A DNA stretch of 64,000 bases from Antrihabitans auranticaus (lineage in GTDB: Bacteria > Actinomycetota > Actinomycetes > Mycobacteriales > Mycobacteriaceae): the NCBI RefSeq assembly GCF_016481275.1, contig NZ_JAEMNW010000002.1, positions 248,001-312,000 of the forward strand. The letters run 5' to 3'. This document shows, piece after piece, positions 49,442 to 59,854 of the stretch. The notes beneath the pieces were generated by a model. That model did no database searches and was not told the origin of the DNA. It saw only the letters and a program-made list of their open reading frames with translations. The translations under genes and the position numbers were made by a program. Every line of letters begins with the position of its first letter. Within the stretch, counting starts at the first letter, position 1.

Positions 49442-52276
49442 TCAGCCCGATGCCGGTCCTGCCGCTTTGCTCCGGCGTTTGGCGGCCGGCTTGGCGCTCG
49501 ACCCATTGGATCCGACCTCGATCTGGGTGGCCTGCGGTGCAACGGGCAGCGCCATCTCGATCGCCTTCTGCGTGTAGACCCGATAGCCGAGATGCGGTTG
49601 ATAGCCATGGATTTCGGGCGTATCCAGAAAGCGTATGAAGGACAGGATCTGCTTGCTGAAGAGCTGGCCGGGTACAAGAACCGGGAACCCGGGCGGGTAC
49701 GGCGTCACGAAGGTAGCCGACACGACCTCCTCGCCCGCCTCCAGCTTCGCTTCGACCTCGTCAGAATTCAGGTACTCGCAGAAAGAGTCGTTGTAGGCGA
49801 GGTAGAACGCCTTGCGGACGTCGCCCTCCGCCGTCGGGTCCGATCCGTTCGTGTCGAGAAAAGCAGGGTGGAACCCGCTGAAATCGGGCATGTACGTCGA
49901 CTCGCAGGTCTGCCGGCCGACCCGCCGGTCGTGGATTGCGCGCTCGGTCTGACTCATGTCGCCGACGCGATCGTCGAGTTCACGGGCGATCTTGACGAGC
50001 ACCTCGACAAGGTAAGCGACCGAACTTCGCGTCGTGCCGATGTTCGTCATGAACAGCACGGTGTTGCGCGATGTCTTGTTGATCTGGACGCCGTAGCGAT
50101 CCATCAACAGGTCTCGCTTGAATGTGTCGCCGTCGTAGCCGGTCGGGCCGATGTACAGCGTGATGCGAGAGGGGTCGAGGACGAATTCGTCTTGCTCCCA
50201 GACCGTTTGCATGTTCTTGAGCCCGCTGCGCAGCGGTTGGGAGATGCCGGAGGGCCGATACCGCTCGGGAATCAACTCGGCCGTGCTCAGGCAGTGGACG
50301 TACTTGCTCAGCAGCGGATGATTATCGATCGCGTCGCGCAGTTGCATCGCATTCTCGATCTGCTTCTGGACGAGTTCGACGCCCTCCAAAACGACCTGAC
50401 GGCGACCGAGATCGAGCGAGGCGACGATCTGGTAATTCGGCGAGGTAGACATGTGCGCCATGTAGGCCTCGTGGAACGTCTCCGAGACCTTCTGCTCGAA
50501 GTCCTGGTCGTAGACGTGGATCATCGATCCCTGCCGCAACGCGGTCAGCGTTTTGTGCGTCGACTGGGTTGAATAGACGCGGACACGAGCGCGGGCAGGA
50601 TCGGGCATGAGGCGCGTTTCGAGCAATTCTTCGTCGGTCGGTTCGGGGTGCTGCGCCCGCTCGGCCAGGTATTCGTTGTAGCGCTCGCGGTACGTAGGGT
50701 CCTTCAGACGCTCGCGCAGTGTCTTGGCTGCGGCCATACCGGTCCGCGAGCGATAGACCGGATGGAACCGGGCGAACGCGAACCATGCTTCGTCCCACAG
50801 GAATACGAGATCCGGCTTGATCGCGAGACACTCTTCCATCACGCGCTCGACGTCGTAGACGACGCCGTCGAACGTGCAGTTGGTCAGCATCACCATCTTG
50901 ACCCGATCGAGCCGTCCCGCACGTTTCAACGCGAGCAGCTTGCCCTTGATCTCGTGCAGCGGAACCGCGCCGTACATCGAAAACTTCGTCAGCGGATATG
51001 CCTCCAGGTATTGGACGTGCGCACCGGCCAGCATGGTTCCGTAGTGATGGGACTGATGGCAGTTGCGGTCGACCAGCACGATGTCGCCCGGCGCGATCAA
51101 CGCCATGCCGACGATCTTGTTGGCCGTCGACGTGCCGTTGGTGACGAAGAAGGTGTGCCGCGAGCCGTAGGCCTTGGCCGCCAGATCCTGGGCCTCGCGC
51201 AGCGGACCGGTCGGTTCCAGCAACGAATCGAGGCCGCCGCACGTTGCCGAGGTCTCCGCCATGAAGACGTCGAGACCGTAGAACCCGACCATGTCCTTGA
51301 TCCAGTGCGAGTTGACGATCGACTTGCCCTGCGAAATCGGCAGGGCGTGGAACACGCCCGTCGGCCGGTGGCTGTATTGCTTCAGCGCACTGAAAAACGG
51401 CGTGCGATAGCGCTCTGCGACGCCATGCAAGATGCTCAGGTGGAGCTCGAGAACGCCCTCGCGAGCGTGGAAGACACGCCGGAAATCGTGGCCGAGCCGA
51501 CCGGCGACGTCCTCGACCTCGATCTCGGTCATCAGGTAGAGGTCCAGCTCAGGACGGATATTGGACAGCGAACCGGCGAGAATCTGGGCGCGCTCCTCGG
51601 GGGAGTGGTCGGCGAGGTCCGCGGACACCTGGGTGTCGACGAAGTCGCCAAGTGCGGAGAGGTCGCGGCCGGATTTGTGCGCGAAGCGCCGTCGGACGAC
51701 GCACGCCTGCAGATTGACATTGAGTCGAGTGGCGATGACGGCTTCGTCGCCGCTGCCGACCACAACCAGTTCGTAGATGAACTCGTCGTCAGGTCGTCGC
51801 CAGTTGCGGACTTCCTTGCGTAGTGCGCGCTCCTGCGCCTCCGACATCGTCTCGACGACCAGGACCTCGAAGTAGAGGCGCTCGGGTCGATCCGAGGATT
51901 GCTCGTCGTGCTGGAAGTTGTCCGTCGTCAGAGTTTCGTGGTCGCCGGTAATACTCGTGACGGCTTCGCCGGAGCGGTAGGACTCGGTGACCAGGCCGCG
52001 ATTGATCTTTGCGACTGTGCGCGCGAATTTGTCATAGCTACCCGCGGTGAAAAGGCGTTGCGTCTGGGCGAAGAATTGCTTGCCGGGAAATGCCCAATAA
52101 TGCTCGAACGGCAGCAGATCGCTGATCAGGTGCTCGACGGAATGGACCAGGTGATCGGTCGGTTTGCCTGATGCGGCCGCCCGCGAGAGTCGTTCGGCAG
52201 CCTCTTCCAGCCGGCACCACGAATCGGCACGGAACTGCCACACACTGTTGTACGCGCGAACACCCGTGGCAGTCAT
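49442..52276 (-). CDS. Large Orn/Lys/Arg decarboxylase-like PLP protein
   Basis: A 944-residue protein like Rv2531c. Residues about 1-290 are an N-terminal wing of unclear role, then a fold-type I PLP domain: VTNGTSTANKIVGMALIAPG, LWDEAWFAFARFHPVYRSRT and the PLP lysine K575 in STQSTHKTLTAL. The C-terminal domain has PYPPGFPVLVPG, typical of arginine/lysine decarboxylases. The basic amino-acid substrate is not known. The tail is Ala/Lys-rich. The 272-base upstream region, shared with divergent cobC, shows no operator I can name. Confidence 0.9.
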   Translation of the reverse strand: MTATGVRAYNSVWQFRADSWCRLEEAAERLSRAAASGKPTDHLVHSVEHLISDLLPFEHYWAFPGKQFFAQTQRLFTAGSYDKFARTVAKINRGLVTESYRSGEAVTSITGDHETLTTDNFQHDEQSSDRPERLYFEVLVVETMSEAQERALRKEVRNWRRPDDEFIYELVVVGSGDEAVIATRLNVNLQACVVRRRFAHKSGRDLSALGDFVDTQVSADLADHSPEERAQILAGSLSNIRPELDLYLMTEIEVEDVAGRLGHDFRRVFHAREGVLELHLSILHGVAERYRTPFFSALKQYSHRPTGVFHALPISQGKSIVNSHWIKDMVGFYGLDVFMAETSATCGGLDSLLEPTGPLREAQDLAAKAYGSRHTFFVTNGTSTANKIVGMALIAPGDIVLVDRNCHQSHHYGTMLAGAHVQYLEAYPLTKFSMYGAVPLHEIKGKLLALKRAGRLDRVKMVMLTNCTFDGVVYDVERVMEECLAIKPDLVFLWDEAWFAFARFHPVYRSRTGMAAAKTLRERLKDPTYRERYNEYLAERAQHPEPTDEELLETRLMPDPARARVRVYSTQSTHKTLTALRQGSMIHVYDQDFEQKVSETFHEAYMAHMSTSPNYQIVASLDLGRRQVVLEGVELVQKQIENAMQLRDAIDNHPLLSKYVHCLSTAELIPERYRPSGISQPLRSGLKNMQTVWEQDEFVLDPSRITLYIGPTGYDGDTFKRDLLMDRYGVQINKTSRNTVLFMTNIGTTRSSVAYLVEVLVKIARELDDRVGDMSQTERAIHDRRVGRQTCESTYMPDFSGFHPAFLDTNGSDPTAEGDVRKAFYLAYNDSFCEYLNSDEVEAKLEAGEEVVSATFVTPYPPGFPVLVPGQLFSKQILSFIRFLDTPEIHGYQPHLGYRVYTQKAIEMALPVAPQATQIEVGSNGSSAKPAAKRRSKAAGPASG

Positions 52277-52548
52277 GATTGGCCCTCCAAACGCGTCGAC
52301 GACGCCGATTTATTCGTCCCGCTCGTCGAAAGCGAGCTGATTTCAGCTTCCCACAATCGTTGCGGGCAGAACCTGGGTTCGCGCAATATTCGATACTGTT
52401 CGAATTCCTGCCGCGAGTTATTGTCCCGGAATTCAAATGAGGCCAATACGCATGGGAGAAAGCATTATTCGGGCATTGCCGGTAACATCGGGCACTTTCG
52501 GCGAGGGTCTTCGCGCGGCAGTGGCACGGCGTCCGTAACCTGACCTGT

Positions 52549-53580
52549 GTGACTGAGGAGCGTGATCAGCTCGACCTGCTTCGACATCATGGCGACGTCG
52601 ATGTCGAGCCCGGCATGCTGGACTTTGCGGTCAACGTCGCGAGCCCTGCGCCGCCCGCGTGGCTGGTACGCAGATTGGCGGAAAGGCTCGGATCACTCGG
52701 CCGCTACCCGAGCAGCGCCGACGAACTCGCCGCGCGTACGGCAGTCGCCGCGCGGCACGGTCGTAGCCCAGACGAGGTCCTGCTGCTCGCCGGGGGCGCG
52801 GAGGGATTCGCCCTGCTGCCGAAGTTGTGCACGCACGCGGCGCTGATTCATCCGTCTTTCACCGAACCCGATGTGGCGTTGCGCGGGGCGGGTGTTCGTG
52901 TCACCGTCGTCATGCTGCGGCGGCCCTATGCGCTTTCCCATGCCGTTGTCCCCGACGACGCCGACCTCGTCGTCCTCGGTAACCCGACCAATCCGACGTC
53001 GGTTCTGCATCCCGCGAAATCTGTTCTCGCGCTGCGGCGCCCGGGGCGGATTGTCGTTGTCGACGAGGCATTCGCCGATGCTGTCCCGGGCGAGGTCGAG
53101 TCGCTTTCGCGGCTTTCGCTGCCGGATGTCGTGGTGCTGCGCAGTCTGACCAAGACCTGGTCGCTGGCGGGGCTGCGCTGCGGCTATGCGCTCGGCGCAC
53201 CGGAAGTATTGCAGCGCATGGCAACTGGCCGTCCGCACTGGCCGCTGGGCACGCTGCAGCTAGAGGCCATCGCGGCGTGCTGCGAGCCCGAGGCGGTCGC
53301 CGAATCGTCGGACCGTGCGTTCCGGATCTGCGACGAGCGAGCCGCCCTTGCCACCGAGCTCGAGGAACTCGGAATCTCCGTCAATCTGCCCGCTGCGGGA
53401 CCGTTTCTGCTGATCGATGTGGCCGACGGGGAATCGATGCGAAAAGGTTTGCGGGAAAAGGGGATAGCCGTCCGTCGTTGCGATACTTTCCCCGGCCTCG
53501 GTCCCGACCAGTTGCGCATTGCGGTCCGCGATGCCCGTAGCGTGCGGCGGCTTGTCACTGCGATCAAGGAGCTCCTGTGA
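52549..53580 (+). CDS. cobC: CobC-type threonine-phosphate decarboxylase/aminotransferase
   Basis: A 343-residue class I/II PLP enzyme (Rv2231c-like) proposed to make the aminopropanol moiety of cobalamin. Landmarks: [56 protein letters not shown] and the PLP lysine K202 in [22 protein letters not shown] start. It overlaps the Nif3-like gene by 4 bases (GTGA), first of a four-gene conserved operon. Confidence 0.9.
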   Translation: MTEERDQLDLLRHHGDVDVEPGMLDFAVNVASPAPPAWLVRRLAERLGSLGRYPSSADELAARTAVAARHGRSPDEVLLLAGGAEGFALLPKLCTHAALIHPSFTEPDVALRGAGVRVTVVMLRRPYALSHAVVPDDADLVVLGNPTNPTSVLHPAKSVLALRRPGRIVVVDEAFADAVPGEVESLSRLSLPDVVVLRSLTKTWSLAGLRCGYALGAPEVLQRMATGRPHWPLGTLQLEAIAACCEPEAVAESSDRAFRICDERAALATELEELGISVNLPAAGPFLLIDVADGESMRKGLREKGIAVRRCDTFPGLGPDQLRIAVRDARSVRRLVTAIKELL

Positions 53581-54719
53581 GCGTGCACCTGGCGGATGTC
53601 ATCACGGCACTGGACGCGGCATACCCGCCATCCCTTGCGGAGGACTGGGATTCGGTCGGACTCGTGTGCGGTGACCCAGCCGATCCGGTCGGGCGGGTGC
53701 TCTTCGCCGTCGACCCGACAGCGGCGGTCGTCGACGAGGCGCTGGCCTGGGGCGCGCAGGCGCTCGTCGTTCATCACCCACTGCTCCTGCGCGGTGTCGA
53801 CACCGTAGGCGCGCACACCCCGAAGGGTGCGTTGGTGCACAAGCTGATCAAGGCGGGCTGTGCCCTGTTCACCGCACACACGAACGCTGATTCGGCAGAT
53901 CCGGGTGTGTCGGACGCCTTGGCCGCCGCGCTGGGCCTGACTGTGACCGGCGTGCTCGATCCAGTCCCGGCACCCGCGGTCGACAAGTGGGTCGTCATGG
54001 TTCCAGCACATGCGACGTCCGCCGTTCAATCCGCCCTGTTCGCGGCGGGCGCCGGACAGCTCGGCGAATACAGCGAGTGCAGCTGGCGTGTCGCGGGTAC
54101 GGGGCAATTTCGGCCGCTGACCGGCGCGAATCCGACGCTTGGCGAGGTCGGGCGGATCGAAAGCGTCGCCGAGGATCGTCTCGAACTCGTAGCACGACGG
54201 TCGTTGCGGTCGGCCGTGCTCGCGGCATTGCGCGCGGCGCATCCGTACGAAGAGCCCGCCTTCGACATCATCGAACTCGCCTCGACACGAGCGGACTGCG
54301 GGCTCGGGCGGGTGGGGGAGTTGCCCGCGCCGGAGACGCTTCGGGCGTTTACCGAGCGCGTCCGGGCAGGCTTGCCACAGACGGTCTGGGGTGTGCGGTC
54401 CGCCGGCGATCCGGAAGCAGTGGTGCGAAAGGTTGCGGTGTGCGGCGGTGCCGGTGACTCCTTCCTGCCCACGGTGACGCGGCTCGGTGTAGACGTCTAC
54501 GTCACCGCAGATCTGCGGCATCACGTCGTCGACGAACATCTACGCGCAGGCGGCCCGGCAGTTGTCGACGTAGCGCACTGGGCAAGCGAATTCCCGTGGT
54601 GCGCACAAGCACGCGACGTGGTCGAGCGATTGGGCGGCGTCGAGACCCGGATATCGACTGTGCGAACCGATCCGTGGACGGTGGGCGGGTACGGTGGAGG
54701 GTCAAACGCCTACGGCTGA
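53577..54719 (+). CDS. Nif3-like dinuclear metal centre protein (DUF34)
   Basis: A 380-residue member of the NIF3/YbgI family, proposed GTP cyclohydrolase-like or metal-chaperone proteins. Metal-binding motifs: [11 protein letters not shown] and AHTNADSA, with the C-terminal DVAHWASE supplying the remaining ligands; the inserted middle domain (CutA-like) contains [10 protein letters not shown]. It overlaps cobC upstream; the zinc-ribbon gene starts 37 bases after its stop. Rv2230c-like. Confidence 0.92.
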   Translation: MSVHLADVITALDAAYPPSLAEDWDSVGLVCGDPADPVGRVLFAVDPTAAVVDEALAWGAQALVVHHPLLLRGVDTVGAHTPKGALVHKLIKAGCALFTAHTNADSADPGVSDALAAALGLTVTGVLDPVPAPAVDKWVVMVPAHATSAVQSALFAAGAGQLGEYSECSWRVAGTGQFRPLTGANPTLGEVGRIESVAEDRLELVARRSLRSAVLAALRAAHPYEEPAFDIIELASTRADCGLGRVGELPAPETLRAFTERVRAGLPQTVWGVRSAGDPEAVVRKVAVCGGAGDSFLPTVTRLGVDVYVTADLRHHVVDEHLRAGGPAVVDVAHWASEFPWCAQARDVVERLGGVETRISTVRTDPWTVGGYGGGSNAYG

Positions 54720-54756
54720 GATGCCGAACGCCCAGAAGTCCAGGAGTCGTCACCGC

Positions 54757-55494
54757 GTGAATCTCGAACCTCAGGTCCAGGCAAAACTGCTCGACCTCGC
54801 TGCAATCGACACCGAGCTCACCCAACTCGCGCACAAGCGCAAATCGCTTCCCGAGCAGCAGGAAGTCGAGCGACTGGAAAAGGAACGCGAGACCCGCAAG
54901 GACGCCGCGGTGACCGTGCAGATCGCGATGGACGATCTCGACCGTGACATAAAGAAGCTCGAAGGTGAAGTCGACGCGGTCCGCAAGCGGGAAGACCGTG
55001 ACCGTCAGATGCTGCAGAGCGGGACCGTCGCCGCAAAGCAGTTGTCCGAACTGCAGCACGAACTGGGCAGCCTGGAACGTCGGCAGTCGCTGCTCGAAGA
55101 CGAACTGCTCGAGGTGATGGAACGCCGCGAGGCGAGCGAGGCAGATCAGCAGCACGCCGGCGCCCAGTTGAGCAAGATCGAGGACGAACTGATCGACGCG
55201 GTCCGGCGCCGTGACGATGCGCTTGCCGATCTGGTGACGGGCGAGAACCGGCGCACCGCAGACCGCTCTGCCCTGATCGGCGCGTTCCCCGACGAGATCG
55301 TCGCGACCTACGAGCGCCAGCGCGCCGCGCACGGTGTCGGCGCGGCACTGCTGCAAGCGCGCCGGTGCGGTGGGTGCCGGATCGAGATCGATCGCGGCGA
55401 GATGGCGAGGATCGCGAAGACCGAGCCCGACGTGGTCCTCCGGTGCCCCGAATGCGGCGCGATCCTGGTCCGTACCAAGGAGTCCGGTCTGTGA
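54757..55494 (+). CDS. Coiled-coil zinc-ribbon protein (Rv2229c-like)
   Basis: A 245-residue protein: a long coiled-coil (residues about 5-175, with AAIDTELTQLAHKRKSLPEQ) followed by a C4 zinc ribbon with CGGC and CPEC. Family function is unknown, possibly nucleic-acid-associated. GTG 54757 is preferred over ATG 54721 because AGGAG lies 10 bases upstream and the resulting length matches the mycobacterial protein. It overlaps the RNase H gene by GTGA. Confidence 0.88.
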   Translation: MNLEPQVQAKLLDLAAIDTELTQLAHKRKSLPEQQEVERLEKERETRKDAAVTVQIAMDDLDRDIKKLEGEVDAVRKREDRDRQMLQSGTVAAKQLSELQHELGSLERRQSLLEDELLEVMERREASEADQQHAGAQLSKIEDELIDAVRRRDDALADLVTGENRRTADRSALIGAFPDEIVATYERQRAAHGVGAALLQARRCGGCRIEIDRGEMARIAKTEPDVVLRCPECGAILVRTKESGL

Positions 55495-56585
55495 CGAAGC
55501 GGGTCATCGTCGAAGCCGACGGTGGTTCACGGGGCAACCCCGGTCCGGCCGGATACGGCGCGGTCGTGTTCGACTCCGACCGTGGCGGGGTGCTGGCCGA
55601 ACGCAACGAGAGCATCGGAATTGCCACGAACAATGTCGCCGAGTATCGCGGACTGATCGCCGGTCTGACGGCAGCGGCGGAGCTCGGTGCGACCGAGGTC
55701 GACGTGCGAATGGATTCCAAGCTCGTGGTCGAACAGATGTCGGGACGCTGGAAGGTCAAGCACCCGGACATGATTCCGCTTGCCCGACAGGCGGCCGCTG
55801 CGGCTGGGCAGTTTCAGCGCGTCAGCTACTCGTGGATTCCCAGAGCTGAGAACTCCCACGCGGATCGGCTCGCGAACGTCGCAATGGACGAGGCGGCGGG
55901 TAAGCCGGTGAAGTTGGCCGAGCCGGCGCAGCCGGTCGCAAAGCCCTCACCGGGATGGACTGGGGCACAGGGCAAGCCGACGCGCTTCCTGCTGGCACGG
56001 CACGGCCAGACCGAGTTGTCGGTGGGCGGACGGTATTCGGGGCGCGGCAATCCGGCGCTCACCGACGTCGGTCGCGCGCAGGCCGCAAAACTGGCGGCAC
56101 GGTTGGGCGCAAAGGGTGGCATATCGGTCGTCGTGTCGTCGCCGCTGATTCGGGCGCGCGACACCGCGTCCGCCGCTGCGGCAGCGCTCGGCGTCGAAGC
56201 GACGGTCGTGGATGGACTCACCGAAACCGACTTCGGTGCGTGGGAGGGACTGACCTTCGACGAAGCTGCGCAACGCGATCCCGAGTTGCATCAGAAGTGG
56301 TTGGGCGACACCTCGATTCGCCCGCCCGGCGGTGAAAGTTTCGACGAGGTCCGCGAACGGATCGAAGCGACGCGCAACGAGTTGGAACGTGCCTACACGG
56401 GCGCCACGGTTCTTGTCGTCAGCCATGTCACGCCGATCAAGACGTTGCTACAGCTCGCCCTGGGTGTCGGTCCGTCGCTGCTGTATCGCCTGCACCTGGA
56501 CTTGGCGTCCCTCAGCATTGCGGAGTACTTCCCCGACGGAGGATCTGTCGTGCGGCTCGTGAACGACACGTCGCACCTGGCCTGA
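55491..56585 (+). CDS. Bifunctional RNase HI / phosphoglycerate-mutase-like phosphatase
   Basis: A 364-residue fusion like Rv2228c. Residues 1-140 are RNase HI: VEADGGSRGNPG (D10), NNVAEYRGL (glutamate), VRMDSKLVVEQ (aspartate) and NSHADRLAN. Residues 160-364 are a histidine phosphatase with LARHGQT (catalytic H171), VVSSPLIRARDTA and VVSHVTPIK. The phosphatase half acts as CobC (alpha-ribazole phosphatase) in mycobacteria, which ties the operon to cobalamin. GTG start overlapping the upstream stop. Confidence 0.94.
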   Translation: MTKRVIVEADGGSRGNPGPAGYGAVVFDSDRGGVLAERNESIGIATNNVAEYRGLIAGLTAAAELGATEVDVRMDSKLVVEQMSGRWKVKHPDMIPLARQAAAAAGQFQRVSYSWIPRAENSHADRLANVAMDEAAGKPVKLAEPAQPVAKPSPGWTGAQGKPTRFLLARHGQTELSVGGRYSGRGNPALTDVGRAQAAKLAARLGAKGGISVVVSSPLIRARDTASAAAAALGVEATVVDGLTETDFGAWEGLTFDEAAQRDPELHQKWLGDTSIRPPGGESFDEVRERIEATRNELERAYTGATVLVVSHVTPIKTLLQLALGVGPSLLYRLHLDLASLSIAEYFPDGGSVVRLVNDTSHLA

Positions 56586-56626
56586 GGTTCTGCGGGTGTG
56601 GTCATCACGGCGACGTCGCGCGTCGG

Positions 56627-57451
56627 TCAGGGAAATGCCTTTTTGTACGCCCCGGCTAGAACGCTGCCGACGATGATGAGTCCGATCGCAATCAGGTCGG
56701 GCACCCCGTCGGTGACCAGACCCGCTACGCCGACGACGATCACGAACGTCGGCACCCAGGCGAACAGGCTCGCGATCGGGCGCGGGGGATCGGTCGGTTC
56801 GCCGGCCGCCTGCGCGGCTTTGTTGGGCGCGTACTCCGGATACCACTCGGTGAAGGAGACGGCGAAAATCAGGGCACCGATCTGCAGAATCCACCCGGTC
56901 CAGAAGTTGTCGGAGTCGTCGAGCACGGCGTCGCCGATCAGACCGACGATCGCGGAGAATGTGAACGCCGCCGCCCATGCGCCCGTGATCATGTAGTTCA
57001 CGCGCTTGAACAGGGGACTGTCCCAATACTCCTGCGGCGTCTCTTCTTTCGCATATTGGATCGTGAACGGCACCCGAATCACGATCGACGCCCACGCGAA
57101 GACCGCCAACGCGACGTTGCTCAGCTCTCCCGCCCACATCTCGAGCCACGTCAGCGTGCCTTCGCTCGCGACGAGCCCGATGACGATGAAGACACCGAAG
57201 AAGATCACATCGAACACTTCGAGCAACTTGAACGAGCTACCTCTTCGCCAGCTTGCGAGGAAGAAGAGCAGCGCCAGGCCGAACGCGGCGGAGACCGCTT
57301 CCTCGAAGCGCCCCGGACCGCTGAAAAGCGACATCACGATCCACGGTGCGATTCCCGCGAACGGTGATTTCAGGAAGTTGTCGACCACTCCGCGGGCACC
57401 ACCGGCCTTCGCGGAGCCGGAATCTGTCTGCGGCGGAACCTGATCGGTCAT
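56627..57451 (-). CDS. Multi-pass membrane protein, unknown function
   Basis: A 274-residue protein with about seven hydrophobic helices (WIVMSLFSGPGRF, EVFDVIFFGVFIVIGLVAS, ASLFAWVPTFVIVVGVAGLV and others), a soluble N-terminus and a Lys tail. Between helices it has EWYPEYAPNKAAQ. I cannot assign a family. It converges with the RNase H gene and is followed upstream by a DUF1697 gene on the same strand. Confidence 0.75.
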   Translation of the reverse strand: MTDQVPPQTDSGSAKAGGARGVVDNFLKSPFAGIAPWIVMSLFSGPGRFEEAVSAAFGLALLFFLASWRRGSSFKLLEVFDVIFFGVFIVIGLVASEGTLTWLEMWAGELSNVALAVFAWASIVIRVPFTIQYAKEETPQEYWDSPLFKRVNYMITGAWAAAFTFSAIVGLIGDAVLDDSDNFWTGWILQIGALIFAVSFTEWYPEYAPNKAAQAAGEPTDPPRPIASLFAWVPTFVIVVGVAGLVTDGVPDLIAIGLIIVGSVLAGAYKKAFP

Positions 57452-57521
57452 GGGGCAGCCTCCGTACTAGGCGGTTACACATGCGAAAGATATGCCTAAA
57501 CGTCCTCGTCGGCAACGATCT

Positions 57522-58049
57522 TCAGGCGATTACTTTCAGTAACGTCCGGATGTTGCGGGTTGTCGTCGTCGCCTTGTAGCGCTTCTTCCCGGTGGCCTTC
57601 CCGAAATCACTGTGCAGCGTCTGACCACGCTCGACTTCCCAGTAGAGAACGCCATCCCCGGCATCGATGCGTTCGAGCGCCGGATCGAGGTCGTCCTTCA
57701 TGGCGAGCAACTCACCGAGAATCTCCGCATCCGAGGACAGCATCACATAGGGCTGCCAGCCCTCGTGCTCCGGATCGAACGGGTACGCGTCGACGATTGC
57801 GCGCACAGTTGCGATGTCGCACAAGACGATCCACGCGTCGTAGCCGAAGTCTTTGCGAAGTGCTGCCTCGATATCCGACTTCAACTTCGTCTGCCCAGTT
57901 CGCGTGGTCGTGAACAGGACATTGCCGGAGGCCAGGATTGTGCGGACGTCGTCGAATCCCAGAGTTGCGAACGTCTTTCGCACGTCGACCATCTTCATGT
58001 TGATACCTCCGACGTTCACACCCCGGAGAAATGCCACGTACTGCGTCAT
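57522..58049 (-). CDS. DUF1697 family protein
   Basis: A 175-residue protein with the family opening MTQYVAFLRGVNVGGINMKM and DDVRTILASGNVLFTTT, and the ending ATGKKRYKATTTTRNIRTL. Function unknown. ATG 58049 is chosen by the family start; the frame continues upstream into rnpB. Its start lies 54 bases from the divergent rnpB gene. Confidence 0.92.
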   Translation of the reverse strand: MTQYVAFLRGVNVGGINMKMVDVRKTFATLGFDDVRTILASGNVLFTTTRTGQTKLKSDIEAALRKDFGYDAWIVLCDIATVRAIVDAYPFDPEHEGWQPYVMLSSDAEILGELLAMKDDLDPALERIDAGDGVLYWEVERGQTLHSDFGKATGKKRYKATTTTRNIRTLLKVIA

Positions 58050-58103
58050 ACCGTCGAGCATTCCATGCAAGGTCCGAACCCGGAGGCGGGTACGCTGATC
58101 GAG

Positions 58104-58534
<431 letters not shown>

Positions 58535-58556
58535 CCCCCACTCCAAGGAGTGGGGG
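58535..58556 (+). terminator. rnpB terminator
   Basis: CCCCCACTCC (58535-58544) and GGAGTGGGGG (58547-58556) directly after P1, with a two-base loop. It ends 9 bases from the stop of the leftward lipoprotein gene, so it may serve both strands. Confidence 0.8.
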
Positions 58557-58565
58557 CTGACCGTT

Positions 58566-59018
58566 CTAGCAGCTGAAGACGAGTTCGAACGACGACTTCT
58601 TGGGGTCGGTCGGATTCGTCATGTCGAGCGCCGTGGCCTCGCCGGTGATCGTGTAGGTCTGCCCGTCCTTCTCGACCTTCGGCTTACTGTCCGGGCTGGC
58701 GGAGTTGTATGCGAGCCCGCCCTGAGTCGCGGCGTCGCCGATCGCCACGACCTGAACGGAGTTGTCGGCCTTCGTGAGCGTTGCACCTGCGCCGCGGCCG
58801 GCGTCGTTGCTGGTCTCGGTGATCGCGAGGATCAGGCTGTCGCCCGACTCGGTGCACGACGTCGTGAAGTCGCCGTCCCACTGCTCTCCGTCGACCTTGA
58901 TGGTCGACCCGCCACTGCTCGTCGATGAATCGTCACCACCGCACGCAGCGAGTCCGCCGATCAGCGCAGCCGAACAGCAGATGGCCGCGAACGACGACCT
59001 GAGCTTGTTGTGGATCAT
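58566..59018 (-). CDS. LpqH-like (19-kDa antigen family) lipoprotein
   Basis: A 150-residue lipoprotein: signal peptide with lipobox LAAC, a Ser/Gly linker, then a beta-rich domain with STIKVDGEQWDGDF, paired cysteines and a C-terminal SFELVFSC, like mycobacterial LpqH. Surface-exposed; role unclear. AGGAG lies 7 bases before ATG 59018. An independent terminator (59114-59141) lies upstream, so it has its own promoter in the 95-base gap or is read from further away. Confidence 0.85.
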   Translation of the reverse strand: MIHNKLRSSFAAICCSAALIGGLAACGGDDSSTSSGGSTIKVDGEQWDGDFTTSCTESGDSLILAITETSNDAGRGAGATLTKADNSVQVVAIGDAATQGGLAYNSASPDSKPKVEKDGQTYTITGEATALDMTNPTDPKKSSFELVFSC

Positions 59019-59113
59019 GTTGTGCTCCTGGTCTGGGGTCCAAGCCCCGAATTTGGTCCTGACACTCGAGTATGCCAAGACTGCGCGGACGTGCCCGCGC
59101 GCCGACAAACAAA

Positions 59114-59141
59114 AGGCCCCCGACCGCGACGGTGGGGGCCT
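59114..59141 (-). terminator. Terminator after the 30-residue peptide gene
   Basis: AGGCCCCC (59114-59121) and GGGGGCCT (59134-59141), with inner pairing ACCG/CGGT. On the minus strand it is followed by TTTGTTTG, a U-rich tail. It ends the short transcript that starts near 59324. Confidence 0.85.
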
Positions 59142-59156
59142 GGTGACGAACGCGGG

Positions 59157-59249
59157 TCAGATCGGATCGATGACCAGCACCTGAGCCCAGTAAGCGGCCT
59201 GCTCAGCGCCGAGAAGGGGGAGTAGCTGATCGAAGAGAATCGTCGACAT
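59157..59249 (-). CDS. 30-residue peptide
   Basis: The reading frame begins MSTILFDQLLPLLG, contains AYWAQV and ends VIDPI; amphipathic and hydrophobic. GGAG lies 7 bases before the ATG, a promoter lies about 80 bases upstream and a terminator 15 bases downstream, so it is a separate transcription unit of about 210 bases. It may be a membrane-acting or toxin-like peptide, or the RNA itself may act as an sRNA. No family recognised. Confidence 0.6.
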   Translation of the reverse strand: MSTILFDQLLPLLGAEQAAYWAQVLVIDPI

Positions 59250-59330
59250 TGTTGCGCTCCATTTCTGGTAAGTACCGGGGTGGTTGGCGCATGCGCGTCT
59301 GGTGAGACGGTTGCTCCTTGCTGCCCGAGG

Positions 59331-59358
59331 AGCCTAACAGTGTCCGTTTCAGACGCAA
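59331..59358 (-). promoter_or_regulatory. Promoter of the 30-residue peptide unit
   Basis: On the minus strand: TTGCGT (59353-59358), 16-base spacer, TAGGCT (59331-59336). A short inverted repeat (GCTCCT/AGGAGC, 59313-59333) overlaps the expected transcript start. Confidence 0.6.
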
Positions 59359-59488
59359 CCCACCCGACGTTTGCGCAGGTAGCGGGGCGCGTCGCTGTGA
59401 TCTGCCACCCGAATGGGAAGTTTGCGTGAGTCACGTCATACTGTGGTCGTTACGTTCGTTACGGACTTTTACAACAAGGGGATCAGAC

Positions 59489-59824
59489 ATGCGTTTCCTC
59501 CGTACGGTCGCCGTCGGCGCTGGTGTCGTCGGCGCGGCCGCCGGGCTCGGAATCCTCGGCTCGGGTGCGGCCTCCGCGGTTGCGGTCGCTCCGATTCCGG
59601 GTGGTGTCCAGGTAGAGCTGAACCATGCCGACACGGTATGGGCAGATCAGGCCAACATCGGTGCGACCATCGCATCGATGCCGAATGTCGCTGCACAGTC
59701 TTTCGGCGCCGGGTTCGATGCGGCGACAGAGATCGCCGCGCAATTGCCGCAGGGTCGTGTGGGCTTCACAGTGGTGGGTCCGCTGAGCAGTCCCGGTGGC
59801 ATCATCGTTATCCTCGCGGAATAG
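59489..59824 (+). CDS. Small secreted protein
   Basis: A 111-residue protein with a signal peptide (MRFLRTVAVGAGVVGAAAGL, then GSGAASA cleavage region) and a roughly 80-residue mature part containing VQVELNHADTVWADQANIGA and ending GGIIVILAE. No cysteines in the mature part. It resembles small exported proteins common in Nocardiaceae, function unknown. ATG 59489 fits the signal peptide; AAGGGG lies upstream. Confidence 0.75.
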   Translation: MRFLRTVAVGAGVVGAAAGLGILGSGAASAVAVAPIPGGVQVELNHADTVWADQANIGATIASMPNVAAQSFGAGFDAATEIAAQLPQGRVGFTVVGPLSSPGGIIVILAE

Positions 59825-59854
59825 CCCGGTCGACCGAGGAGGGCGCTTCGATCC

